Positions 1 through 8,318 of a DNA stretch of 64,000 nucleotides are shown here, piece after piece. Position 1 is the first letter of the stretch. Each line of letters starts with the position of its first letter. The notes below the pieces were generated by a model. The model ran no database searches. It had not been told where the DNA came from and saw only the letters and a list, made by a program, of their open reading frames with translations. The stretch comes from Christensenella sp964438705 (lineage in GTDB: Bacteria > Bacillota > Clostridia > Christensenellales > Christensenellaceae): assembly GCA_964438705.1 (NCBI GenBank), contig CAYTKQ010000001.1:1-64000 (forward strand). Reading direction: 5' to 3'. Made by a program: the position numbers and the translations under genes.

Positions 1-10
1 CCACCAGTAA

Positions 11-36
11 AAGCCGTGACTATTCACGGTTTTTCT
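11..36 (+). terminator. Rho-independent terminator of an upstream gene
   Basis: A 9-bp stem (11-19 with 24-32, one G-T pair) closes a CTAT loop and runs into a T-rich tract. It presumably ends a plus-strand gene lying outside the window. Confidence 0.7.
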
Positions 37-84
37 TTTATGTACGAGGATTTAGCCTGTTGAGGATGCGAAGCGTACGAAACG

Positions 85-107
85 AAAACCCACCCGCAAT
101 GGGTTTT
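85..107. repeat. Short inverted repeat in the leader of the first gene
   Basis: AAAACCCA at 85-92 is mirrored by TGGGTTTT at 100-107 around a 7-nt loop. It could be a weak bidirectional terminator or a leader hairpin. Nothing else recognisable lies between the first terminator and the first gene. Confidence 0.45.
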
Positions 108-179
108 GTTGTCAAAATCGACGGGATAGAGCAAAATATGTTTCATAAATCATAAAAAAATATTAAAGGGGGGCGCGAT

Positions 180-587
180 ATGAATACGAAGCAAAGGCTG
201 ATACCATTTTTGACATTCCACGGTGACGCGGAACAGGCAATGCACTATTATGATGGAATTTTGCCGGACGCTGTGATCGAATCGATAGTGTATTTTGAAA
301 AAGGGCAGGAGCATGGAGAAGAGGGGAAAGTTTTGAACGGCTGCCTATCCTTCTCGGGACAAAAAGTATATTTTATGGATGTGATGAGCTCGGTGCCGCC
401 GCCCGATTTTAGCTGGGCGATGTCGCTTTATGTCAATTGCGCTGACGAAAAAGAATTTGATCTTATTTTTGATGGCCTATCAAAAAACGGGACTGTCATG
501 ATGGGCCCTGAAGCCGTCCTCGCACTGCGCAAGGTTGCATGGGTAACAGACCGGTTCGGTATTACATGGCAGCTTGTTTGGGCTTAG
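180..587 (+). CDS. VOC-superfamily (PhnB/glyoxalase-like) protein
   Basis: A 135-residue protein of the PhnB-like branch of the vicinal-oxygen-chelate fold, the small cytosolic family often named 3-demethylubiquinone methyltransferase-like. The N-terminal pattern IPFLTFHGDAEQAMHYY and the C-terminal VAWVTDRFGITWQL are typical of that family, and the length is normal for a single-domain member. The start is set by an AAAGGGGGG ribosome site at 165-173. No enzymatic activity can be assigned, because these proteins vary in metal ligands and substrates. It stands alone, followed by a decayed transporter gene, so context does not help. Family assignment is fairly sure; function is unknown. Confidence 0.75.
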   Translation: MNTKQRLIPFLTFHGDAEQAMHYYDGILPDAVIESIVYFEKGQEHGEEGKVLNGCLSFSGQKVYFMDVMSSVPPPDFSWAMSLYVNCADEKEFDLIFDGLSKNGTVMMGPEAVLALRKVAWVTDRFGITWQLVWA

Positions 588-594
588 AGGCCGA

Positions 595-741
595 GGAGCG
601 TTTATATTTGTCCAAGAAAAGTTCAAAACGACGTTTTTGGTGATTACGCACGACAGGCGAATTGCCCAGTGGGCGGATCGCATCATCGAAATAAAAGACG
701 GAAGTATTTTTTTGAATATTCAAAACACGCCCAAGAAATAA
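595..741 (+). pseudogene. 3' remnant of an ABC transporter ATP-binding protein
   Basis: The frame ending in the TAA at 739-741 encodes about 45 residues matching the very end of an ABC ATPase: TTFLVITHD (the H-loop histidine region) followed by ADRIIEIKDGSI. Walker A, signature and Walker B regions are absent, and the open frame begins only just after the preceding gene's stop. This is therefore the tail of a LolD/MacB-type ATPase left after a deletion. No permease partner remains nearby. The fragment is too short and lacks a start, so it is unlikely to be functional. Confidence 0.75.
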
Positions 742-789
742 GAAACATCATGATTTCATAATTCTTGCCGGGTATGGTTGCGGCAAAAC

Positions 790-816
790 GAGGCCTCGTG
801 ATAAGGGGCCTTTTTT
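790..816 (+). terminator. Rho-independent terminator after the ABC remnant
   Basis: AGGCC (791-795) pairs with GGCCT (807-811) and is followed by six T residues. It ends any transcript from the first gene and isolates the sensing operon promoter downstream. Confidence 0.65.
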
Positions 817-834
817 ACTGCTCAAAATATATTT

Positions 835-904
835 TGTAAAATAGTCCATATGAATTGGAATTATGTCAATATACGTTTTCTCAAAAGTTCGGATATGATA
901 TATT
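835..904 (+). promoter_or_regulatory. Direct-repeat operator and promoter of the solute-binding protein / two-component operon
   Basis: Two imperfect direct repeats with a 21-bp period begin at 835 (TGTAAAATAGTCCATATG) and 856 (TGGAATTATGTCAATAT). The same arrangement occurs before the lipoprotein operon at 4893, with about 31 of 42 positions identical and no gaps. Possible -10 elements are TATGAT at 894-899 or TATATT at 899-904; the -35 is poor and lies at the edge of the second repeat. Repeats two helical turns apart that abut a weak -35 are the known geometry of AraC-family activator sites. The adjacent AraC-type response regulator is the natural candidate binder, which is an inference. 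Confidence 0.6.
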
Positions 905-961
905 ATATAGGATCAATAAAAATTATTTTCTTCCGAACAATTGAAAATGAAGGAGCACACA

Positions 962-2560
962 GTGAAACGTAGAATAAGCGTGTACTTAATCATCGGCATG
1001 ATGCTTCTGCTGCTGGCATCATGTGTCATGCAAACGCAGCCGGAACCGGTGAAGGAAATCACGTTGTGCGCTCCACAAAACGCGTTTATTGAAGATTTTG
1101 AAACAAATGATTATAAGCTGTGGCTGGAGCAAAAGACCGGACTGAAAATTAAAATGAACTGGTTGCCGGAGAAAGAAGCAGAAGAGCTTGTCAGAACAGC
1201 GCTTCTGACCGGGCAAAATTTGCCCGATGCATATGTGGGCTTTGACAGCTACTCTATATTCAGCTACGAAAATTTACAGGAACTGGGGCAGCAAGGGGTC
1301 ATTTTTCCGCTCGACGCCATGATTGAGCAGTATGGTGAAAACACCAAAGCCGTTTGGGAGGAACTTGCGGAATATGATGTAAAAGAACAGATGACCTCCG
1401 CAGACGGGCATATTTACTTTATGCCGGGGTTTTCTTATTCTACGATTACGCGGTATCGCCAGATCATGTGGATCAATAAAGGATGGCTTGACGCGCTGGA
1501 CTTGCCTGTGCCAACCACAACGGAAGAATTTGCGGATACGCTGCGTGCATTCAAAACACTTGATCCGAATGGCAACGGAGAAAATGATGAAATCCCATTT
1601 GCCGGAACGCAAGACTATATGGGCAAGCAGGGTTACGATTACCTGTTTAATTCATTTATCTATAATAACGAAAAAAACGCATGGCTTCTTTTGGAAAACG
1701 GCATGCTGGATTTTGCGCCGATCAGGCCGCAGTGGCGCGAAGCACTGATATATATAAACGCACTGTATGAAGAAGGACTCTTCTCTCCGCTCAGCTTTAT
1801 GCAAAACGATTCGCAAATGAAGCAGATGGCGACGGATGCCAACGACATCTTGGGCGCGTTCACATCCCCCGGCATCACCTACACGGTGCAGCAAAATTCC
1901 CCCGAACTATTGTCACGCTATGTGGGCATTGCGCCTTTAAAAGGGCCGGATGGCGTGCAGCTCGCGACGGTGAGCATACCGTTGCCCAAGGCGAACGGCA
2001 TCATTTTGTCCGCAGGCAAGTATCCGGAGGAAGTGTTCAAGCTGTTTGATCTTATGTTGAGTGAAGAAGCCTGCCTGATGGGACGCTATGGCAAACGGGG
2101 GGTGGATTGGGATTTTGCCGATGAAGGCGCGGTGAGCATCTATGGCACACCAGCCACCATCAAAATCATCAATCAGTTGTGGAACACATCCCAAAACAAG
2201 CATTTGAAGCAGATCGGCCCCTATATTTCCAGGCCCAAATACAGCGGCGGCGTTACTTGGGACGATACGCTGACGGATGGCGAATATATGAACGCGCAGG
2301 CCGCCATGCTATATACGCCTTATGAGCCGGAAGAATTTGTGGGCACGATCATCTATTCTCCGGAGGCAAAGCGCAGCATACAAAACATCAGGACGCAGAT
2401 CGAGCGGTATACAGAACAGAGCATTGAAGATTTTGTTACGGGGAAAAGAGACATTCACAATGACGATACCTGGGATCGCTATGTTGTGAAATTTGAGGAG
2501 CTTGGGCTTGATGCATTTTTGAGGGTCTCGCAAACGGCGTATGATGACATGAAAGAATAA
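962..2560 (+). CDS. Extracellular solute-binding lipoprotein (LipO-like, type 2 periplasmic-binding family)
   Basis: A 532-residue lipoprotein that would sit on the outer face of the membrane and bind a small ligand, in this family usually a sugar or oligosaccharide. The start is GTG at 962, seven bases after AAGGAG (950-955); an upstream in-frame TTG at 941 lacks such support. A lipobox LASC places the lipidated cysteine at residue 21. The body has the long bilobal layout of Bacillales/Clostridia LipO proteins, including a DPNGNGENDE segment typical of this group. No permease or ATPase genes flank it. Instead a sensor kinase and a response regulator follow directly, which suggests ligand sensing rather than, or besides, transport. 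Ligand unknown. Confidence 0.8.
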   Translation: MKRRISVYLIIGMMLLLLASCVMQTQPEPVKEITLCAPQNAFIEDFETNDYKLWLEQKTGLKIKMNWLPEKEAEELVRTALLTGQNLPDAYVGFDSYSIFSYENLQELGQQGVIFPLDAMIEQYGENTKAVWEELAEYDVKEQMTSADGHIYFMPGFSYSTITRYRQIMWINKGWLDALDLPVPTTTEEFADTLRAFKTLDPNGNGENDEIPFAGTQDYMGKQGYDYLFNSFIYNNEKNAWLLLENGMLDFAPIRPQWREALIYINALYEEGLFSPLSFMQNDSQMKQMATDANDILGAFTSPGITYTVQQNSPELLSRYVGIAPLKGPDGVQLATVSIPLPKANGIILSAGKYPEEVFKLFDLMLSEEACLMGRYGKRGVDWDFADEGAVSIYGTPATIKIINQLWNTSQNKHLKQIGPYISRPKYSGGVTWDDTLTDGEYMNAQAAMLYTPYEPEEFVGTIIYSPEAKRSIQNIRTQIERYTEQSIEDFVTGKRDIHNDDTWDRYVVKFEELGLDAFLRVSQTAYDDMKE

Positions 2561-2567
2561 CGATAAA

Positions 2568-4091
2568 ATGAACAACACAAGCTTTAAAAGAAAATTTACG
2601 ATCGTGCTGCTTGTATACACGATTCTGATTTTGTTGTTGTGGCTCGTTTACCACAATATTACGTTTTCCTATACGCAAAAAACCGTCAATGACGCTTTGG
2701 TTATGGAATCCGACACATTGATTGAAGAAATTGAAACCAAGCTCTCGAATATGAAGACAAACGCGGCATTGATTGGCTCAAGTTCATATGTAAAAGAATT
2801 TTTAACCGAAAAGGATACGGCCGCTTATTACGAAAAAGCCACGATGGTGCATGAAATCATCAGCAAGGTGGGCGGTGCCGGAGACCCGCTTGACGGCGTT
2901 GTTACAATTAATAACGCGGGTGAGTATTACCGGTTCATTGGGGGAATCAGCAACCGCGCGATTGAAGACCTTCGAGCGGAATTCGGTGATACTTCTCCCG
3001 TGTTCACGATCGCAAGCCTCGACGGAAGAGATTATTTTTGTTATATCAGTCCTGTTTATAGCACGAATAGTATGAACGTGGAGAAAATAGGGGATATCAT
3101 CATCGTCAATTCGCTGACGAAAACGCGCAGGCTTCTTGCGAACAGCAGCACAAAGGGGATCGATACGGCGGTTGCCTCCGAAGGCGTTATTTTGTTTTCC
3201 ACGAGCTCTGTGCTGGAGGGAAAACAGGTGGAAGAATTGGGAAAGGACTATAGGGTCGTATATGATTCCGCGATCGAAGATACGAATCTATCGGTTGTGG
3301 CAACGGTTGAAAAGGCGGTGTTTGATACGCCCATCCTGATGTTCCAGATGATGGCGGTTCTTGTCGGCATCCTGTTTGTTGTTATTTTGACTGTTTTGTA
3401 TCGATATTTGTCCCGTGTCATTATAAACCCCTTGCTCACCACAAGGGAGACTATGCATATGGAACTTCTGGGTACGCAGATGGATGCCCACTTTGTTGTA
3501 AATACACTGCATACGATCGAGATATTGCTGCAAAAGAACGAGATAAAGAGTGCGGAACAGGTGACCTATGGCTTAACGGAAATCTTGAAAAATCAGCACA
3601 GCGGGATGAGCAATGTGTTTGTGGAGCTGTCTGTACTGGAACACTATATTGGAATCATGAATATCCGGTATCATGAGAAATTCAGAGTGGATATTGAGGT
3701 GGACGAGGAGCTAGCCGAATATGTTATGCAAGGCTTTATGCTGCAGCCCATCGTAGAAAATGCATTTACGCATGGGTTTTCACGGAGAAATTCAAATTGT
3801 GCGGTCACGCTGAGAGGTTCACTTGAGAATCGCCAAATCGTGTTTGAAATATCCGACAACGGAATTGGCATCGCGCCGTTTGACCTTGCTGTGCTGCAAA
3901 CAAAGCTGGAAACCGCAAATGCCAGCGAATTACCCGAACAAGGTCTGCATGGAGTTGCGCTGATCAATATTCAAAAACGAATACAGGCAAAGCACGGGGC
4001 ACAGTTTGGCGTTTGGATTCAGAGCAGGCAGCATGAAGGAACGACCGTAACATTGCGTTTGCCGGCAATTCAGGACGACACTTTGATTTAA
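2568..4091 (+). CDS. Sensor histidine kinase of the YesM/LytS-like (His_kinase) type
   Basis: A 507-residue membrane kinase. One transmembrane helix lies at about residues 9-30 and a second at about 257-281, with an extracellular Cache-like sensing region between them. The cytoplasmic part carries the phospho-acceptor block LLGTQMDAHFVVNTLHTIE with His308, the N-box PIVENAFTHGF, the G-box DNGIGI and a final GVALINIQKRI. These are hallmarks of the YesM family, which phosphorylates AraC-type response regulators. It begins seven bases after the solute-binding protein with no clear ribosome site, so translational coupling is likely. The usual PHFLYN of the H-box is replaced by AHFVVN, a departure from consensus, though the histidine and asparagine are kept. 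Confidence 0.88.
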   Translation: MNNTSFKRKFTIVLLVYTILILLLWLVYHNITFSYTQKTVNDALVMESDTLIEEIETKLSNMKTNAALIGSSSYVKEFLTEKDTAAYYEKATMVHEIISKVGGAGDPLDGVVTINNAGEYYRFIGGISNRAIEDLRAEFGDTSPVFTIASLDGRDYFCYISPVYSTNSMNVEKIGDIIIVNSLTKTRRLLANSSTKGIDTAVASEGVILFSTSSVLEGKQVEELGKDYRVVYDSAIEDTNLSVVATVEKAVFDTPILMFQMMAVLVGILFVVILTVLYRYLSRVIINPLLTTRETMHMELLGTQMDAHFVVNTLHTIEILLQKNEIKSAEQVTYGLTEILKNQHSGMSNVFVELSVLEHYIGIMNIRYHEKFRVDIEVDEELAEYVMQGFMLQPIVENAFTHGFSRRNSNCAVTLRGSLENRQIVFEISDNGIGIAPFDLAVLQTKLETANASELPEQGLHGVALINIQKRIQAKHGAQFGVWIQSRQHEGTTVTLRLPAIQDDTLI

Positions 4092-4112
4092 CCAATCGCG
4101 GAGGTGATCTTT

Positions 4113-4844
4113 TTGTATAGCGTTTACATTGTTGATGATGAGTGGATGATTGTGGATAACCTGATCAACGGTATGCCATGGAAAGAAAATGGTTTTGAAG
4201 TCGTTGGGTCACAGACAAATCCATTTGATGCAATTGCGGAAATCTGTGAAAAAAAGCCGGATATCGTGCTCTGTGATTTAAAGATGCCCGGAATCGACGG
4301 GATCAAGCTGATATCGGAAGTGAAATATCGAGATGCTGATTGTGAGTTTGTGATTTTGAGTGCACATGCTGAGTTTGACGCCACTCGGGATTTTTACAGG
4401 ATGGGCGGCTTTGATTACCTGCTTAAGCCATTGAATATACAGGATGCGGAGCTGCTTTTGGAGAAATTGAGCAGAAAACTATCTGGAAAGCTTGGCAATC
4501 ACAGTGCACCGATGCTGAAAAAAACAAATATGCCTGCCTTTGACCATATGGTTGAATACATTGCGCAAAACTATGATAAGAGGCACACGCTTGAACAGCT
4601 TTCCACACAGTTCAATATATCACAATCCCATATTTGCGGCTTGTTTTCTAAGCATTATGCAACATCGCTGACCGCATTTTTAACCGATATTCGCATGAAA
4701 GAAGCAGCACGGCTTATTACAAAAACGCAAAAAACCATCAAAGATGTCGCGCTTGAATGCGGATATTCAGATTATTTTTATTTCTTTCGTGTTTTTAAAA
4801 ACTATTGGGGGGCATCTCCCACAGAATACAGACAAAACAAATAA
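4113..4844 (+). CDS. Response regulator with AraC-type DNA-binding domain (YesN-like)
   Basis: A 243-residue regulator. The receiver domain spans residues 1-120, with the acidic pair at 8-9, phospho-acceptor Asp55 in CDLKMPG, and a conserved Lys in LLKPLN. A double helix-turn-helix AraC domain fills residues 140-243 (QFNISQSHICGLFSKHY, then IKDVALECGYSDYFYFFRVFK). The start is TTG at 4113, six bases after GGAGGTG; the longer GTG frame at 4104 lies inside that ribosome site. YesN proteins usually carry a linker region of some 250 residues; this one is compact, with receiver and AraC domains nearly adjacent. It is the third gene of the operon and the likely reader of the repeats at 835 and 4893. 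Confidence 0.9.
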   Translation: MYSVYIVDDEWMIVDNLINGMPWKENGFEVVGSQTNPFDAIAEICEKKPDIVLCDLKMPGIDGIKLISEVKYRDADCEFVILSAHAEFDATRDFYRMGGFDYLLKPLNIQDAELLLEKLSRKLSGKLGNHSAPMLKKTNMPAFDHMVEYIAQNYDKRHTLEQLSTQFNISQSHICGLFSKHYATSLTAFLTDIRMKEAARLITKTQKTIKDVALECGYSDYFYFFRVFKNYWGASPTEYRQNK

Positions 4845-4892
4845 CTCCATACTTTGTAATCAAGGATGCAATTTTATTTCTGCGATCAAATT

Positions 4893-4956
4893 TGTAAGAT
4901 AATCCATATGATATGTAAGATGGTCAATATGGCTTTTTTGATGTCTATTTTACAAT
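4893..4956 (+). promoter_or_regulatory. Second copy of the 21-bp direct-repeat operator, before the lipoprotein operon
   Basis: TGTAAGATAATCCATATG at 4893 and TGTAAGATGGTCAATATG at 4914 are direct repeats with a 21-bp period, and both align without gaps to the site at 835. The shared 8-mer GTCAATAT lies 20-21 bases before the likely -10 in both places (TACAAT at 4951 here). The remainder of the 208-base gap between the response regulator and the lipoprotein holds no recognisable gene. Confidence 0.6.
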
Positions 4957-5052
4957 CAATAGTAGTTGCGGCTGCCATATGAGCTCAAAGTTTTCAGGCG
5001 CTTAACGTCTTATGATGAAATTGGATTTACAGCGGCAAGAAAAGGAGTCGAT

Positions 5053-6111
5053 ATGATGAAAAAAATAGGGGCGATTTTTTTACTGACAGCGTTCTTTTTC
5101 ATTGCGGGGTGTTCGCTGTTTGGGCAGCAAAGCACTGCGCAAAAAGGAGGCAGCCTTTTGGAACAGCTTGGCGGAAGCCGGAGCTCTAAGGCACAAGAAC
5201 CTTCACAGCCGCTGCCGTCCGATGCGAACGCTGATTTAGAAAACATCCCGTTTTCTGTCATCGATCCTTTTGATTTTCTAAGAGGAAACCAATCTGCGTT
5301 TGATGTGTTGGAGTATGATGAAACGTACTTTGCGGAAAATCCGGGGACAGAGCTATTGGAGAAATATAAAGGTTTTGGTAAGGTTGAATTGCCCTTCGTA
5401 AAGGAAAAGACGGAATTCTATGCTTCCGTTCAGACTGATTACGATTTTGTTAGCCAATATTATGTTTTTCAGGACAATGTCACTTTAGACGAGAAGCTGG
5501 CATTGTACAACGCGCTTTGTGAGACGGCCGCCGATCGCTACGGCACAATTGATGAAGGCTATTATCATTACTATTATATGGGCGGAAAAGAGCGCACAGA
5601 AGATTTGAGTTTTTATGATGAAACCATAAAGGCGCTCATGGCCGCAACACCTGATGGCGATTATGAATTTTCTCGCGCGTGGGATCCAGTCGAGGATAGT
5701 ATGCGGCTGGTGATCGCTTTGTCACCCAATGTTGTTATGGAGCATCAAAACGGTGATATCGGCGTATTCATCTATTCCTACAATGATATTGCTGCGCCAA
5801 CACCAACGCCAGCGCCGACCCCAACAGCAACACCGAAGCCAGCTTCTACACCGGTGCCGGCTTCACAAAAAATCATGAGCGGGGCCTATTATCCGTTGGA
5901 GGGAGGAACTCCATTCCTGTACATCAATGGAACAAGTTTAACGGTTGATTACGGTGATGATAATGTCTGGCAATTTACAATCGAAATATCGGGCAACAAG
6001 GCCTTCATGATCGACGATGGAAAATTTGGCAACGCTACCTTCGAACAAATTGATTCGGAAACCATTGTTGTAGAGAACAATTATTTTGGAGGCGCTTACA
6101 CGCTCAATTAG
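5053..6111 (+). CDS. Surface lipoprotein of unknown function with Pro/Thr linker
   Basis: A 352-residue predicted lipoprotein. The start is ATG 5053 behind AAAGGAG (5041-5047); the longer TTG frame from 4966 has no ribosome site. The signal peptide ends in the lipobox FIAGC, lipidating Cys20. The short segment GGSLLEQLGG that follows is shared with the next lipoprotein. The body of about 200 residues is rich in Tyr and Asp, then a proline/threonine-alternating linker at about 255-280 leads to a small C-terminal beta-rich domain of about 70 residues, ending VVENNYFGGAYTLN. I do not recognise the domains. Its promoter carries the same operator as the upstream sensing operon, so it is probably part of that regulon. 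Confidence 0.8.
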   Translation: MMKKIGAIFLLTAFFFIAGCSLFGQQSTAQKGGSLLEQLGGSRSSKAQEPSQPLPSDANADLENIPFSVIDPFDFLRGNQSAFDVLEYDETYFAENPGTELLEKYKGFGKVELPFVKEKTEFYASVQTDYDFVSQYYVFQDNVTLDEKLALYNALCETAADRYGTIDEGYYHYYYMGGKERTEDLSFYDETIKALMAATPDGDYEFSRAWDPVEDSMRLVIALSPNVVMEHQNGDIGVFIYSYNDIAAPTPTPAPTPTATPKPASTPVPASQKIMSGAYYPLEGGTPFLYINGTSLTVDYGDDNVWQFTIEISGNKAFMIDDGKFGNATFEQIDSETIVVENNYFGGAYTLN

Positions 6112-6164
6112 AAAAATATCAGCCTTGAGAAAGAAAAACCATTGCCGGCAAAGGAGTTTTGGCC

Positions 6165-6908
6165 ATGAAAAGAATTGGGATCATCTTTTTGATTGCGGTG
6201 CTCATGTTTGCGAACGGATGCTCGTTGTTGTTCGGGAGGCAGGGCAGCGGAAAAAATGGCGGAAGCCTTTTGGAACAGCTTGGAGGGAAACAGGCATTGG
6301 AACAGACGGAAGGATCAGATCGGGAACGGGAAATTCTATCTGAAAACGAGATGCAAACAAGGTCAGAGCCGGAACCATTGCCCACACCAACGCCGCAGTC
6401 CACGCCAGTTCCGTTCAAAAATCCGTATAACATCGAACGTGACGGAGTGGACGATCAAACTTTTTGGGTGGGGCCAGAAGACGTGCTCGCCTTGCCGGAC
6501 GCATACACAACGGCGTACGACGACATTACAACGGTTTATTCCGCTCCCGTTCGTGTGATGGGCAGGGAAGGAACCATAAATGTATACGCGGCGGAAAGCA
6601 TCTTTTGTACGCAATATGTCGTAAATTATGAAGATATGCAACGTACCAGAGACGATGATCTGGCGCTCTTTTTCTCTCTGCGAGATGAAATACAGCGATA
6701 TATGGGAAGAGACTATGATCGCGTGATAAAGGATTATGAGCAGGAGGTGGGCTATGCGCAGGCAGTCGGCTTGTTTTACAGCACAGATACAGGCGTTGCG
6801 TATGAGCTGGTGTGGGATGCGGATGAAACGGGGGAGATTGCTGTGGGCGTTCAGGTGGACGAAGATGGGAGCGGCAGCGTGTGGCTGGCGTATAACTCCT
6901 ATCTGTGA
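6165..6908 (+). CDS. Second lipoprotein of unknown function, partial paralogue of the preceding one
   Basis: A 247-residue predicted lipoprotein. The start is ATG 6165, eight bases after AAGGAG (6151-6156). The lipobox ANGC gives a lipidated Cys19. Its N-terminal tether (GCSLLFGRQ, then GGSLLEQLGG) closely resembles that of the upstream lipoprotein, while the rest differs, so the two share an anchor and linker style including a Pro/Thr-rich stretch near residues 70-80. The globular part of about 160 residues is unrecognised. The gene lies 53 bases downstream of its relative with no terminator between, so the two are probably co-transcribed. Confidence 0.78.
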   Translation: MKRIGIIFLIAVLMFANGCSLLFGRQGSGKNGGSLLEQLGGKQALEQTEGSDREREILSENEMQTRSEPEPLPTPTPQSTPVPFKNPYNIERDGVDDQTFWVGPEDVLALPDAYTTAYDDITTVYSAPVRVMGREGTINVYAAESIFCTQYVVNYEDMQRTRDDDLALFFSLRDEIQRYMGRDYDRVIKDYEQEVGYAQAVGLFYSTDTGVAYELVWDADETGEIAVGVQVDEDGSGSVWLAYNSYL

Positions 6909-6914
6909 TAAGCC

Positions 6915-7046
6915 ATGAGAAGGGGAATGATTCTTTTTCTGCTGCTGATCGGCTTTATGATCTACGTTTTTGCCATATTGGTACACGGCGTCAAAAATGC
7001 GGGTGCGTATCTGCGGAAACGTGCAAACGAAAATAGAAAGAGGTAA
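6915..7046 (+). CDS. Small single-pass membrane peptide (43 residues)
   Basis: A short open frame, ATG 6915 to TAA 7046, between two co-directional genes. It encodes 43 residues: a basic N-terminus (MRRG), one hydrophobic segment of about 20 residues (MILFLLLIGFMIYVFAILV) and a strongly basic tail rich in Arg, Lys and Asn. The spacing of 6 bases before and 3 bases after its neighbours is what one expects of a real operon member. The ribosome site is weak (GATAAG), so coupling to the upstream stop is likely. Function unknown; it might be an accessory subunit or anchor for the neighbouring membrane protein. Confidence 0.6.
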   Translation: MRRGMILFLLLIGFMIYVFAILVHGVKNAGAYLRKRANENRKR

Positions 7047-7049
7047 CCG

Positions 7050-8246
7050 ATGGAAAAGAGAAGCTATGGCGGAATTTTGATTTGTATGGTGATTCGCATC
7101 ATATTGGGCTCTTTGATTGGCATTCTTATGGGAATCAGCGCGGCAAGCCCTTTTTTGGGCAATGCGGGCGTGATGATAATGATCGCCGGGTTTTTCTGCA
7201 TTCCTACGGCGGTATTGTTCTTTATGCGTAAGCCCATCTTCCCATTAATGTTTTTTATTATGATGATTTTAAACTTTATTGGAGGGCTGGTGCTGGCCAA
7301 CAATCCGTTGATGAAAATGGCGGCAATGTTTATGCCTGTACAAACGATCATGCTGGTGCTGGTACTTATCATGGATGTTTTGTTTGTGGTCTATTTGATT
7401 CGTTCCGTACGGGTGGGGCAGGTGTTCGGGGCCAATCTGTTTAAAAGCCCATTGCCCGCGTTTTCGCAGATGAAGGCACAGGCAGCGCAGTTTGCGCAAA
7501 ACGCAGCCGCCCCTGCGCGACAACACATGCCGCAAAATCGCACAGAAAACATTGTAACGGACCATGATAAACAGGTCAATGAAGACTATAAGCGCAAATA
7601 CGAACAGATGCAGCGGCAGATGGAGCAAATGAATCGCCAATATGCACAGCCCGGATATGCTCCTCCGCAACAATATGCGGGCGTTAAAAAGCCGAAAACC
7701 GGGTTGATCATTGGGCTATGCGCAATCGCGGCGGCAGTCGTCATTGTCATCTTGATCGTGGTGAACCTCAATTCGCCTATGAATCAATTGATGTCCTTTT
7801 CAAACTCCCTTATGGGGGGCTCGTCCTCATCGTCGCAAGAGGACGGCTTGTTTTCACAGCTGATGGGGTCAGATAACGAAGATGAAACGGAGGCGATGGG
7901 GGTACGTGAATACCTGATGGAAGAAGTAGATCAGGATGTGCTGGATATACTTTTGGAGCGTATGAACGAAAGTGGATACGATTACGAGCTCTACGGAATG
8001 AATATTTTTACGGATAAGGATAATATTGTGATTACGATCGCGGTAGATCTGCCGGAACGAATTTTATCAAGTGATGAAAAGTTATCTACAGCTGCAAACG
8101 AGCTTGTAAAGCACAAGGATTTGAGTGCAGTACGAAACGATATTGCCAATGTACTGGGTACTGACGCAAAAAACAAAACGGGTAAAAATGTCAAAGTGAC
8201 CTTTGAATTTTTTGCGCCTGACAACACAAGGCTTGCAGTGGTTTGA
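7050..8246 (+). CDS. Multi-pass membrane protein of unknown function
   Basis: A 398-residue protein, start ATG 7050 behind AGAGG. Four hydrophobic helices occupy about residues 7-120. A cytoplasmic or linker stretch rich in Gln, Met and Ala follows (about 140-215, including a KYEQMQRQMEQMNRQY coiled-coil-like segment), then a fifth helix at about 218-243 (TGLIIGLCAIAAAVVIVILI) and a soluble C-terminal domain of about 150 residues. I do not recognise the family. It closes the lipoprotein operon ahead of the terminator at 8279. By position it may belong to the regulon of the AraC-type response regulator; that is inference. Confidence 0.7.
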   Translation: MEKRSYGGILICMVIRIILGSLIGILMGISAASPFLGNAGVMIMIAGFFCIPTAVLFFMRKPIFPLMFFIMMILNFIGGLVLANNPLMKMAAMFMPVQTIMLVLVLIMDVLFVVYLIRSVRVGQVFGANLFKSPLPAFSQMKAQAAQFAQNAAAPARQHMPQNRTENIVTDHDKQVNEDYKRKYEQMQRQMEQMNRQYAQPGYAPPQQYAGVKKPKTGLIIGLCAIAAAVVIVILIVVNLNSPMNQLMSFSNSLMGGSSSSSQEDGLFSQLMGSDNEDETEAMGVREYLMEEVDQDVLDILLERMNESGYDYELYGMNIFTDKDNIVITIAVDLPERILSSDEKLSTAANELVKHKDLSAVRNDIANVLGTDAKNKTGKNVKVTFEFFAPDNTRLAVV

Positions 8247-8278
8247 GTTTTTAGCAAAAGGTATTTCTTCAGACAATC

Positions 8279-8306
8279 AAAAAGCCGCAATCTCTCGCGG
8301 CTTTTT
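8279..8306. terminator. Bidirectional terminator between convergent genes
   Basis: AAAAAGCCGC at 8279-8288 pairs with GCGGCTTTTT at 8297-8306 around an 8-nt loop. With A-tracts and T-tracts on both sides it can serve the membrane-protein operon (plus) and fhs (minus). Confidence 0.85.
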
Positions 8307-8318
8307 AGCATCTTTGAT

